DNA from: Streptomyces sp. P3
Lineage (GTDB): Bacteria; Actinomycetota; Actinomycetes; Streptomycetales; Streptomycetaceae
Reading direction: 5' to 3'
Length of the DNA: 64,000 nucleotides
NCBI RefSeq assembly: GCF_003032475.1
Contig: NZ_CP028369.1
Coordinates: forward strand, 8,990,001 to 9,054,000
The translations under genes and the position numbers were made by a program. The notes beneath the pieces were generated by a model that was not told the origin of the DNA, searched no databases, and saw only the letters and a list, made by a program, of their open reading frames with translations. Shown piece by piece: positions 10,092 to 24,573 of this stretch; the first letter of the stretch is position 1; each line of letters begins with the position of its first letter.

Positions 10092-11863
10092 GTGCCGTCA
10101 TTTGTGGGAGATACGCTCAGCCACTCTCTGGCTCAGTCGGCAGCGCAGGCGCCCAACATGACGGCCTTCACCTTCGTGGACTTCAGCGCCGACAGGGACG
10201 GCACTGCACACGAGCTGACATGGAGACAGCTCGAGGACAAGGTCCGGGCAACCGCGAAGGGTCTGCGTCACATGGGGGCGGCCGGTGAGCGAGTGGCCAT
10301 CGTCGCCCCCCAGGGTTTGGACTACGTCGTCGGCTTCCTCGCGGCTGCCTGCGCCGGAGCGATCGCGGTCCCCCTGTTCCCGCCCTCCCTGCCCGGGCAC
10401 AGCGAAAAGCTGGCCTCCTCCCTGAACGACGCCGCTCCCATGCTGACCCTGTGCACCCAGGAGCAGCGCGCCTCGGTCGAAGCGTTCGGCGCCGAGCACA
10501 GCGTCCCCCCAGGCATGCACATCACGACCCTGTCGGACCTTCAGGAATACGCCGCCGACGGCGGGCAGGAGCCGCACCCGCCCGTCGGACCCGAGGACTG
10601 CGCCTACCTGCAGTACACGTCGGGATCGACACGCATCCCGTCCGGGGTGGAGATCACACACGCCAACGTCTGCGCCAATGCCCGCCAGGCGCTGGAAGCC
10701 TACGACATCCGCCCCCACCGCAACTGCACCGTCGGATGGCTGCCGCTCTACCACGACATGGGCCTGGTACTGATGGTCGTGCTGCCGGTGATCGGCGGTG
10801 TTTCCTCGGTCCTCATGGATCCGGCGGCATTCGTCCAGCAGCCTGTCCGCTGGCTGCGCCTGCTCACCCGGCACAGCGGCGCCCTGACGGCGGCGCCGAA
10901 CTTCGCCTACGACTACTGCGTGCAGCGCGTACCCGACAGCGAGCGCGCCGGCCTGTCCCTGGGGTCCGTGGCCGCGATGGTCAACGGCAGCGAACCGATC
11001 CGCAGCCGGACGCTGGCCCGCTTCCAGGAGGCCTTCGGCCCCCACGGCATGCGCACCGTGATCATGCGCCCCTCCTACGGCCTGGCGGAGGCGACGGTGT
11101 TCGTCTCCACCTCTCCCCAGGAGGAAGAGCCCACGGTCACCGTCTTCGACCGCAACATGCTGGCGCAGGGCACGGCCCGTGTCGTCGAGCCCGCACAAGG
11201 CTCGCCCACCAGCGAGCTGGTCGCCTGCGGCCGGCCGGTCACTCAGGACATCGCCATCGTCGACCCCGTGACATGCCGCCGCCAGGAAGACGGCACGGTC
11301 GGCGAGATCTGGATCAAAGGGCCCAACGTCGGACGCGGATACTGGGGCCGCCCCAAGGAGACCGGCGAGATCTTCCACGCCGTTCTGGACGGAGACGACC
11401 CGTACCGGCCGGACCAACACTGGCTTCGCAGCGGCGACTTGGGACTGTGGCACGACAAGCAGCTCTATGTGACGGGCCGCACCAAGGACCTGGTGATCAT
11501 CGACGGCACCAACCACTACCCGCACGACATCGAGGAAACCGTGCAGAACGCGCACACCGCCATCCGCCGCCACCACTGCGCGGCCTTCGCCGTCAGTACC
11601 GACGAGACAGAAAAGCTCGTCATCGTCGCCGAGCACGCGCGCGACCTCACCGACCCCGACTCCGTGCGCGCGGAAGTCGCCCGCGCCGTGCGCGCAGCCG
11701 TCGCCCGCAGCCACGCGATCGCCGTCCACGACTTCGTGTTCGCGGCACCCGACACCGTGCCGCACACGACCAGCGGCAAGGTCGCCCGCCCGGCCTGCCG
11801 CGAAAGGTACCTGCGAGGCCAGTGGCCGGCGAAGCCGGCACAGCGGAAGGGAACCGACGGCGC

Positions 11864-11867
<4 letters not shown>
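10092..11867 (+). CDS. fatty acyl-AMP ligase (FAAL, FadD32-like)
   Basis: This 591-residue adenylate-forming enzyme activates a fatty acid as acyl-AMP and hands it to an acyl carrier protein. The P-loop YTSGSTRIPSG (about residue 175) lacks the usual lysine and is followed by the FAAL-type WLPLYHDMGL (about 216). Further adenylation motifs are SYGLAEAT, GEIWIKGPNVGRGYW and LRSGDLG, and the C-terminal lysine region is SGKVAR. FAALs, unlike acyl-CoA ligases, feed PKS or NRPS carriers directly; in mycobacteria FadD32 loads Pks13. The start is GTG 10092 (MPSFVGDTLS). The stop overlaps the PKS ATG by four bases, so the two are translationally coupled and the PKS N-terminal ACP is the probable acceptor. 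Confidence 0.9.
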
Positions 11868-18583
<6,716 letters not shown>

Positions 18584-18587
18584 CGGC

Positions 18588-18615
18588 CCGGCGCCGCGAA
18601 CGGCGGCGGCGCCGG
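18588..18615. terminator. convergent terminator between PKS and CCR genes
   Basis: A perfect 9-bp GC stem (18588-18596 with 18607-18615) lies in the 37-bp gap between the PKS stop and the CCR stop, positioned to terminate both converging transcripts. Confidence 0.55.
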
Positions 18616-18620
18616 ACCGG

Positions 18621-19955
18621 TCAGCGGCCGGCTCGTCTGCGGAAGACCCGCAGCCGGTCCTCGCCCACCTTCGCCCGGGCCTGCGGGTCCGTCACGCCCT
18701 GCCCGGGGCTCGGCGCGAGGCACAGCACACCGACCTTGCCGATGTGCTGATTGGTCTGCACGCTCCTGGTGGCCGCCCCCACCTCGCGCAGGGTGTACGT
18801 CCTGGACAGCGCCGGCACGAGACGGCCCAGGCTGAACAGCCGGTTCACCTCGCACTGTTCGTGCAGGTTGGCGCCGTGACTTCCGATGATCCGCTTGAGA
18901 CGCATCCACAGGTAGCGGTTGTCGTAGGTGTGCTCGTATCCGGTGCTGGAGCCGCAGGTGATGACGGTGCCTCCGCGACGGGCGAGGAAGACCGACGCAC
19001 CGAACGTCTTGCGTCCGGTGTGCTCGAACACGATGTGCGGGTCCTCACCCACCGCGTCACGGATGGCGGCACCGAGCTTCTTCCACCCGTCGGGCCGCTC
19101 GAGTGCGCCCGGGGCGCCGTCTTCGATGTCGGAGCGGTTGATGACCGCCTGGCAGCCCAGCGACCGCAACACGGCGGCCTTCTCCTCGGAATTGACCACG
19201 CCGACCGGAATGCCGCCGCCGTTGAGCACCAACTGGACGGCGTACGAGCCGAGGCCACCGGTCGCCCCCCACACCAGGACGACATCGCCCTGCTTCATCC
19301 GCGCCCCGCGTTCGCTGACCAGCATGCGGTAGGCGGTGCTGGCACACAGCGGGTTGGCGGCGGCCTCCTCCCACGTCAGCACGGCCGGCTTGGGCATCAG
19401 CTGGCTCGCCCGCACGACCGCGTAGTGGGCCAGGCCGCCGAAGTTCGTCTCGAAGCCCCACGCCTTTTGCCCGGCTCCCAGCATGCCGTCGCGGTGGGTG
19501 TCGGGATCCTGCTCATCGACGTAGGCGGGGGCGACGACCACATGGTCCCCGACTTTCCACCTGCGCACCGAAGAACCGGTGCGTACGATCACGCCCGACG
19601 CATCCGATCCCACCACCTGATAGGGCAGGTCGTGGCGGGACTCCCACCCGCCGGCCCTCCCCATCTGCTTCAGGAACTGAAACGTCGGCAGCGGTTCGAA
19701 CATCGCCGTCCACACCGTGTTGTAATTGATCGCACTCGCCATGACGGCGACCAGTGCCTCATCGGGGGCCAGTTCCGGCATCGGCACCTCTTCGACGAAC
19801 AAGGACTTGCGTACGTCCTTGTCCTCGACACCCTCGAACATGCCGACGTCGCAGGCACGCACCACGGCTGCCGTGAAGGATTCGGGGACGGGCAGGGCCT
19901 TGAGGTCCTGTGCGTCTGCTCCAGCGACCACGGCCTCCGACAAGGTGCTGTTCAT
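18621..19955 (-). CDS. ccrA: crotonyl-CoA carboxylase/reductase (CCR)
   Basis: This 444-residue medium-chain dehydrogenase/reductase family enzyme reductively carboxylates 2-enoyl-CoAs to alkylmalonyl-CoA with NADPH and CO2. The nucleotide-binding loop is WGATGGLGSYAV (229-240). Residues known to hold CO2 in characterised CCRs are in place: Asn79 in INYNTVW, Phe168-Glu169 in WGFETNFGG, and His360 in IIGSHGAN. That argues for a true carboxylase rather than a plain enoyl reductase. The start is ATG 19955 because AGGAGG lies ten bases upstream; the in-frame ATG at 20003 has no such site. It is convergent with the PKS and is the likely source of its extender unit; whether it uses crotonyl-CoA or longer enoyl-CoAs cannot be read here. 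Confidence 0.92.
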   Translation of the reverse strand: MNSTLSEAVVAGADAQDLKALPVPESFTAAVVRACDVGMFEGVEDKDVRKSLFVEEVPMPELAPDEALVAVMASAINYNTVWTAMFEPLPTFQFLKQMGRAGGWESRHDLPYQVVGSDASGVIVRTGSSVRRWKVGDHVVVAPAYVDEQDPDTHRDGMLGAGQKAWGFETNFGGLAHYAVVRASQLMPKPAVLTWEEAAANPLCASTAYRMLVSERGARMKQGDVVLVWGATGGLGSYAVQLVLNGGGIPVGVVNSEEKAAVLRSLGCQAVINRSDIEDGAPGALERPDGWKKLGAAIRDAVGEDPHIVFEHTGRKTFGASVFLARRGGTVITCGSSTGYEHTYDNRYLWMRLKRIIGSHGANLHEQCEVNRLFSLGRLVPALSRTYTLREVGAATRSVQTNQHIGKVGVLCLAPSPGQGVTDPQARAKVGEDRLRVFRRRAGR

Positions 19956-20701
19956 AGGTGACTGGCCTCCTGCTCGGTCATGGAAGGCGACCTGTGCCGT
20001 CATGGATCAGGCCGCCCCAGACGCCTGACACCAAACCTCTCGGGACGTCTGTATCAAGCAAGCTTTGCCGCCGCGTGCTTCGCAACCGCACGAACACCGC
20101 ACCCTCCTCGATCGCTGAAGGCGTGCAGGTCAGACGTGTGAGCACTACGCACACGGAACACGGCGTCGACCATAGGGAGTAATCGCCCGACCGGTGCCGG
20201 CGACGGGCCGGCCGGCGTCGTGACGGCACGTCATGCGCCCGCACGGGCGCGGGCGTACACGTGCCGCACCGCACATCGCAGCAACCGCGAGACCCGGGGG
20301 AGCAGCCCGGCGCGAAAGCTGTTCGCGCCCCCCACACGGGTGATGTTCCGCAAGGCCTCTTGTCATCCCGTCACCCGTATGGATCAATGGAAATACCGGT
20401 AGGCGGCCCATCCCTTCTGGTAGCGCACAGAGCCGGCGCTCGCGAACTCCTCCGGTGCACATCAGCGGCACATGCAGCTCGGCCGCCGCCCATGGCGAGA
20501 GTTGCACCACAGGTCCCCGGCAGTCCGCCGGAGTCGGCCGAAGACCCCGCGATTCCTCCCGGCACTGTGACCGTCCACGGCCACATCCGGGTCACCCCCC
20601 CGCCGGTGCCGTCGTGCGGTCTCGACACGAGCCGCGCCACGCGCCCGCGGCCAAAGGCTGACGCCTCTCACACGACAGCAACGAAGTCCAGGAGGACACC
20701 C
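19956..20701. other. divergent region between CCR and the second TIG gene
   Basis: About 750 bp between divergently oriented genes. Small frames occur on both strands, but none combines a ribosome site with credible codon use. It should contain both promoters; no clear operator was found. Confidence 0.5.
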
Positions 20702-21508
20702 ATGTCTGAAACCGCTCTGCTTCCCGTCCTGACGCAGCCCACGCTGATCGGTGCGGTCCCCGGCTTCGGGCCGACCACCGGCGGCAACTCCGTCCTGCTC
20801 CTCGGCGCCAACCTCGGCGGCGCCACCTCGGTCACGTTCGCGGGCACGCCCGCCACCATCGTCTCCCAGGACCTCTTCGGCCTCCTGATCACCGTGGTCG
20901 CGCCGCCGCACGCCGCCGGCAACGTGCCCGTCGTGGTGACCACCGCGGCCGGCGCCAGCAACCCGGCGAACTACACCTACGTGGGACCTGTGGTGCCCGC
21001 ACCCCCGAGCGTCCTCGCCTTCAGTCCGCCCTCCGGGCCGACGGCCGGCGGCACCCCCTTCACGATCGTGGGCACCAACCTCACCGGCGCGAGCGTCACC
21101 TTCGACGGCGTACCCGCCGTCGGAGTGAACGTCATCGCGGGCGTGGTACTGACCGGCGTCACGCCGCCGCACGCGGCCGGCAATGTCGCCGTCGTCGTGA
21201 CCACCGCCTCCGGCAGCGCCTCCGTGGCAGGCGGATACACCTACGTCGGCCTGCCCCTGCCCACGGCAGTCTCCATCACCCCGGCGGTCGGCGCCGCCGT
21301 CGGCGGCACGCCGATCGCCATCATCGGCACCAACCTCGCCGGGGCCACCGTGACCATCGGCGGAGTCCCGGCGACCGGCGTGGTCGTCGACGTCACCGGC
21401 ACGGTGCTGGCAGCCGTCACTCCCGCAGGAGCGGTCGGAAACGCGGAGGTCGTCGTGACGACTCCCGCGGGGAGCGTGACCGTCAGCGGCGGATTCACCT
21501 ACGTCTGA
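20702..21508 (+). CDS. second TIG/IPT-repeat protein with three domains
   Basis: This 268-residue protein has three TIG domains starting near residues 13, 103 and 190, each with a P-GPT(A/T)GG(N/T) opening, a GTNL-type loop and a VVVTTA-G ending followed by YTYVG or FTYV. It is a clear relative of the protein at 3530 but more hydrophobic and built from closely similar repeats. There is no signal peptide, anchor or catalytic domain. The start is secure: AGGAGG lies seven bases before ATG 20702. Two strong hairpins follow. Together with the genes at 3530 and 4407 it brackets the PKS locus, suggesting a shared but unknown role at the cell surface or in a cytoplasmic assembly. Confidence 0.82.
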   Translation: MSETALLPVLTQPTLIGAVPGFGPTTGGNSVLLLGANLGGATSVTFAGTPATIVSQDLFGLLITVVAPPHAAGNVPVVVTTAAGASNPANYTYVGPVVPAPPSVLAFSPPSGPTAGGTPFTIVGTNLTGASVTFDGVPAVGVNVIAGVVLTGVTPPHAAGNVAVVVTTASGSASVAGGYTYVGLPLPTAVSITPAVGAAVGGTPIAIIGTNLAGATVTIGGVPATGVVVDVTGTVLAAVTPAGAVGNAEVVVTTPAGSVTVSGGFTYV

Positions 21509-21516
21509 TCGACGCG

Positions 21517-21556
21517 CGGGCGGGCCCGGACGGCGTGAGCGGTCCGGGCCCGCCCG
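21517..21556. terminator. hairpin after the second TIG gene
   Basis: A perfect 15-bp stem (21517-21531 with 21542-21556) with a ten-base loop lies immediately after the stop at 21508. Confidence 0.75.
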
Positions 21557-21680
21557 GGTGCGCAGAACGCCGCGAAGACGCACCCCCCGGTGCCGGCCCG
21601 GCGGCACGTGCGCCGGCCCCGCCGCGATCGCGCGCCCCGTCCCGCCGGGCCGCACCGCTCGTGCCCAGCGGCGCCTTCGG

Positions 21681-21721
21681 GGACAAGGCGGCTCGTCCCC
21701 GAAGGACGAGCCGCCTTGTCC
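21681..21721. terminator. second, 18-bp hairpin
   Basis: A perfect 18-bp stem (21681-21698 with 21704-21721) with a five-base loop. With the hairpin at 21517 it forms a double terminator isolating the PKS/TIG locus from what follows. Confidence 0.75.
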
Positions 21722-22021
21722 GTGCCGCCGCACGACGTGCACACCCGGCCGCATCCCGTCGCGGCACCTTGAGGGCAGGACCACCGCTCGTGCTCCAGCG
21801 GCTCCTCGGCCGTGTGCACGCCGGACACGGATCCCACCGCTCACCGGCCCCGATCCGTGCCGGCGTCCACCGTCGGCCCCTTTCCTCCGTGCGCGGCCGG
21901 CCGCGCCTGTTGCGGCCGCGGCTCACGCAGGGCCGTGAGGTCGTGCACCCCGCTCACTCCAGTGGCCCAACGGGCTTACGGTTCGGAGTGTCTCTCGGCA
22001 TGAGTCCTTCGTTCCCAGTGC

Positions 22022-22393
22022 ATGAATCTCCGTCCGATGCCTTCGGCTGACAGCGCCGCTACGTCTGAGAGTTGGGGGGCATTGGTCGGGACCGCGCACT
22101 GGGACGGCAAGGACGTGACAGTGCCCGGCCCGCGAAGCGAGCCGACGGCGGCAGAGCCGCTGCCACCGCTGCCCTGCCGACGGCCCACCGCGCCCCGCCA
22201 CGCCGCCCCGCGTCCCTTCGCGGACCTGCATCTCACACCGCTGTATGCGGCGCTGGCCCGCGAGTGGGAGGCGCGAGGCGCGGTACTGCCCGGCGCCGCG
22301 GACCCGGACTGGCGGTTCGCCTCGTGGTCGGTGATGGACGCCGAGGTGCGCAGGATCTTGCGCAGCCTGCGCCTGCAGCGCGTTGCCGAGTAG
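22022..22393 (+). CDS. small hypothetical protein
   Basis: A 123-residue frame with strongly GC-rich third positions in its second half. The N-terminus is Pro/Ala-rich and looks disordered; the last 50 residues contain YAALAREWEARG and SVMDAEVRRILRSLRLQR and would be helical. I recognise no domain. The start is uncertain because ATG 22022 has no good ribosome site; ATG 22037 in frame is an alternative. A 12-bp hairpin at 22463-22497 follows, consistent with a transcription unit ending here. Confidence 0.45.
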   Translation: MNLRPMPSADSAATSESWGALVGTAHWDGKDVTVPGPRSEPTAAEPLPPLPCRRPTAPRHAAPRPFADLHLTPLYAALAREWEARGAVLPGAADPDWRFASWSVMDAEVRRILRSLRLQRVAE

Positions 22394-22462
22394 GAGCGGC
22401 ACCGAAGGCATTGATCACGAGCGTGACTGCCGCCGACCGGACTCGGTCACGACAGGGCCTGC

Positions 22463-22497
22463 GCGCGGGGTGAAAGCGGGCGGCCTTCACCCCGCGC
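22463..22497. terminator. hairpin after the 22,022 gene
   Basis: A perfect 12-bp stem (22463-22474 with 22486-22497) with an 11-base loop, 70 bp after the stop at 22393. Confidence 0.6.
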
Positions 22498-22772
22498 AGA
22501 GCCGCCGCTGCGGCGGATCTCACACGGACGCGTGACGGCGTGGCCGTCTGTGCAAGCGCACCGCCGGGCCCTCCCGCACCGGGACGGGCCCGCCCCCGCG
22601 CTTTCGCGCCCGCGCCGCCCCGCCCGCAGACGCTTCACACAGCCGGCCCGCCCCGCGGCCGCCGCCCGGCAGACCCCGGCGCCGCGACCGGCACGGACGG
22701 CACCCCGTTCCGGGCGCATTCCCGACACCCATTAGTGCATAAGAGGCAAACAGCAAAAGAAAGGAGCATTTC

Positions 22773-22793
22773 GTGAAACATGTGATGTTCTAA
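22773..22793 (+). other. possible six-residue leader ORF
   Basis: GTG at 22773 is preceded by AAAGGAG at good spacing and encodes MKHVMF before TAA. It lies in a locally AT-rich leader 48 bp before the secreted Ig-like gene. It may be a regulatory upstream ORF or chance. Confidence 0.25.
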
Positions 22794-22840
22794 TCGGGTC
22801 GGGGTGGACCAGTCCAACGATCAATCCATGAGGAGCGGCA

Positions 22841-23320
22841 GTGCTACGTCAGCAAGGATGGAAAGCATGGTTCATGGTCGTCCCCGCGGCACTGGCCGCG
22901 GCCGGGGCCTTCGCTTCTCCGGCGGCTGCTGCGGAGGCCTCGACGACGTCGGTCCAGGCAGCGCCTTCCTCGGCAGGCACCGGCGAACTGGTGCACCTGA
23001 CGGCAACAGTGACGTGCGGGGCCGGCCCTGCAGGCGGCCTGGGCGTGACATTCTTCGATGGCGCCACCCTGCTGGACACCGTTCCCGTCGCTGCTGACGG
23101 CACCGCGCACTACTACGCCACGTTCACGGCGCCCGGCACACACTCGATCACAGGCGCCTACAACGGCAACGACAACTGCAGCGCTTCGAACGGCACGGCC
23201 GCGGTTCAGGTGTCCGCCTCGCCGACCCCCCCTGCGGGAAACGGGGCTTGCTTCCTCCTGTGCGCAGGGGCCCTCGTCAACTTCTCCGTCGGCAACATCA
23301 ACAACAACTTCGGCGCCTAG
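22841..23320 (+). CDS. secreted single Ig-like (Big_3_5) domain protein
   Basis: This 159-residue protein has a clear Sec signal: a charged start, a hydrophobic core (FMVVPAALAAAGAFA) and an A-x-A cleavage region near residue 31. The mature part has one Ig-like domain of the Big_3_5 family (about 37-127, with VTFFDGATLLDTVPV and the closing GAYNGND), the same fold as the repeats of the gene at 4407. The C-terminal tail contains ACFLLCAGALVNFSVG and an Asn-rich end, whose two cysteines could form a disulfide outside the cell. GTG 22841 has AGGAGC upstream. It is probably a small extracellular beta-sandwich protein of unknown partner. Confidence 0.75.
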   Translation: MLRQQGWKAWFMVVPAALAAAGAFASPAAAAEASTTSVQAAPSSAGTGELVHLTATVTCGAGPAGGLGVTFFDGATLLDTVPVAADGTAHYYATFTAPGTHSITGAYNGNDNCSASNGTAAVQVSASPTPPAGNGACFLLCAGALVNFSVGNINNNFGA

Positions 23321-23353
23321 GCATACGGGCGCCGGCCCGCAAACCGGCGTCGC

Positions 23354-23406
23354 GCACCGGCGGGGGCCGGCAGGGCCGTACCGTCCCGGCCGGCCCCCGC
23401 CGGTGC
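23354..23406. terminator. 17-bp stem hairpin after the secreted Ig-like gene
   Basis: Perfect 17-bp arms (23354-23370 and 23390-23406) separated by 19 bases, 34 bp after the stop at 23320. Confidence 0.7.
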
Positions 23407-23654
23407 GGCATTCCCGCACGGCCGCCCGTCCTCGAGGCGGCAGCGCGCCGCACCGGCCCGGCCGGCGCCTCACGAGCACCGCTGTGCCGCGCTCGCCGCG
23501 GGGCCCGCACCCGGTGGCGGCAAGGCCGGTGAGGACTTCGGCGGCCACGCCGACGGTCCCGCGGTGGCCGGCCGGTCCGGCGGCGGGCCCCGCGGCGAGC
23601 CGGCGGGGGCCGAATGCGAAGGGGGCGAGCGGCCGGCCGGGGCGACGGTCCCGG

Positions 23655-24356
23655 TCAGGACGTCGGGCCGCCTGCCGCCCGCCACGCCTCGAGGATGTGG
23701 ACGGGGATACGGCCGCGGGCGGGCACGCTGTACCCGGACCGCAGGGCCCAGGCCCGTACGGCTTTGGGACTGTGCCCGTGGGCCTCGGCCGCGGAGCCCT
23801 GCCCGAGCGCCGAACGCTGCTCGTGGGCCCTGTGCAACTGCCCGGTCAGCTCCTCGATCCGGGTCTCCAGCTCCTGCGCGCAGGGAACGGCACGGTGCGG
23901 GAACAGCCGGGCCAGCAGCGTGCCGCCCAGGGTGAGCAGCAGCAGGAACGCGCTGGCCGCCAGCGGAGCGTAGCCCGCCATCGGCTGCGTGGCCGCCGGG
24001 GCGTGCGCCGTGGAGGTCACGACGATGATCCCGGTGAGGGCGACACCGGTGACACCGAGGGTTGCGCTGCACTTGCGGGACAGCTCGTCGTCCGCCCTGA
24101 CGCGGATCGCGTGGCCGATCACCAGGCCGACCGCGAGGCAGACGCCGTACCCGACGCCGTACCAGAGCGGGCCGGCCGGAGCGACGATGTTGAGAAGGGC
24201 GCGGGTGGGACCCGCCGCGGCCACGAAGAAGATCATGCCGTGCCAGCTCGGACGCCGGCCGCACCAGCTGTTCGGCTTGCCGTTGCTGTCCTGCCACCAC
24301 GGAATGGGCACGGCCCAGCCCTCCGCGCGCGTACCCTTGAACCAGGAGAGAGCCAT
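23655..24356 (-). CDS. membrane protein with C-terminal Lsr2-type DNA-binding domain
   Basis: This 233-residue protein begins with a soluble stretch, then three or four membrane helices (about 43-62, 68-85, 102-120, 130-150), then a helical, probably coiled-coil linker (ELETRIEELTGQLHRAHEQ). It ends in a domain matching the C-terminus of the nucleoid protein Lsr2: a helix (PKAVRAWALRSGY), the Arg-Gly-Arg hook at 214-216 (VPARGRIP), and a final helix. In Lsr2 this RGR inserts into the AT-rich minor groove. Linking it to membrane helices is unusual and suggests tethering of AT-rich DNA to the membrane or a membrane-bound silencer. ATG 24356 has AAAGGA upstream. It is divergent from the HTH gene at 24574. 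Confidence 0.72.
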   Translation of the reverse strand: MALSWFKGTRAEGWAVPIPWWQDSNGKPNSWCGRRPSWHGMIFFVAAAGPTRALLNIVAPAGPLWYGVGYGVCLAVGLVIGHAIRVRADDELSRKCSATLGVTGVALTGIIVVTSTAHAPAATQPMAGYAPLAASAFLLLLTLGGTLLARLFPHRAVPCAQELETRIEELTGQLHRAHEQRSALGQGSAAEAHGHSPKAVRAWALRSGYSVPARGRIPVHILEAWRAAGGPTS

Positions 24357-24573
24357 GTCAGCGTCCTTTGCACGCTCAGTGGTTTCAAGATCGAGACCGA
24401 ATGCGACTCGGACTCGTCTTCTTCTCTCGCAATCGACCCCCTGACCTCATATCAGGGGGTCGATTACTTCAACTGCGCCAAGAATGGCGGAACGAATGAT
24501 TGCGAAGCAAGTTGCACCGCCTTGATTCTTTGATTGTTTTCGCAGGTGAGAGACTTTCTTTCTTGATCGATGC
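24357..24573. promoter_or_regulatory. AT-richer divergent promoter with a 14-bp inverted repeat
   Basis: This spacer is visibly richer in A and T than its surroundings. It contains a perfect 14-bp inverted repeat (24431-24444 and 24452-24465, seven-base loop). It is upstream of both the Lsr2-like gene and the HTH gene, so it is more likely an operator or attenuator than a terminator. A plus-strand frame through it, ending at 24533, encodes a Cys/Ser-rich tail but has no start codon. Confidence 0.45.

Noticed and set aside
24360..24533. Complete lanthipeptide cluster
   Set aside because: No LanB/LanC/LanM-like, protease or transporter gene lies nearby, and the frame has no start; only a weak peptide candidate remains.
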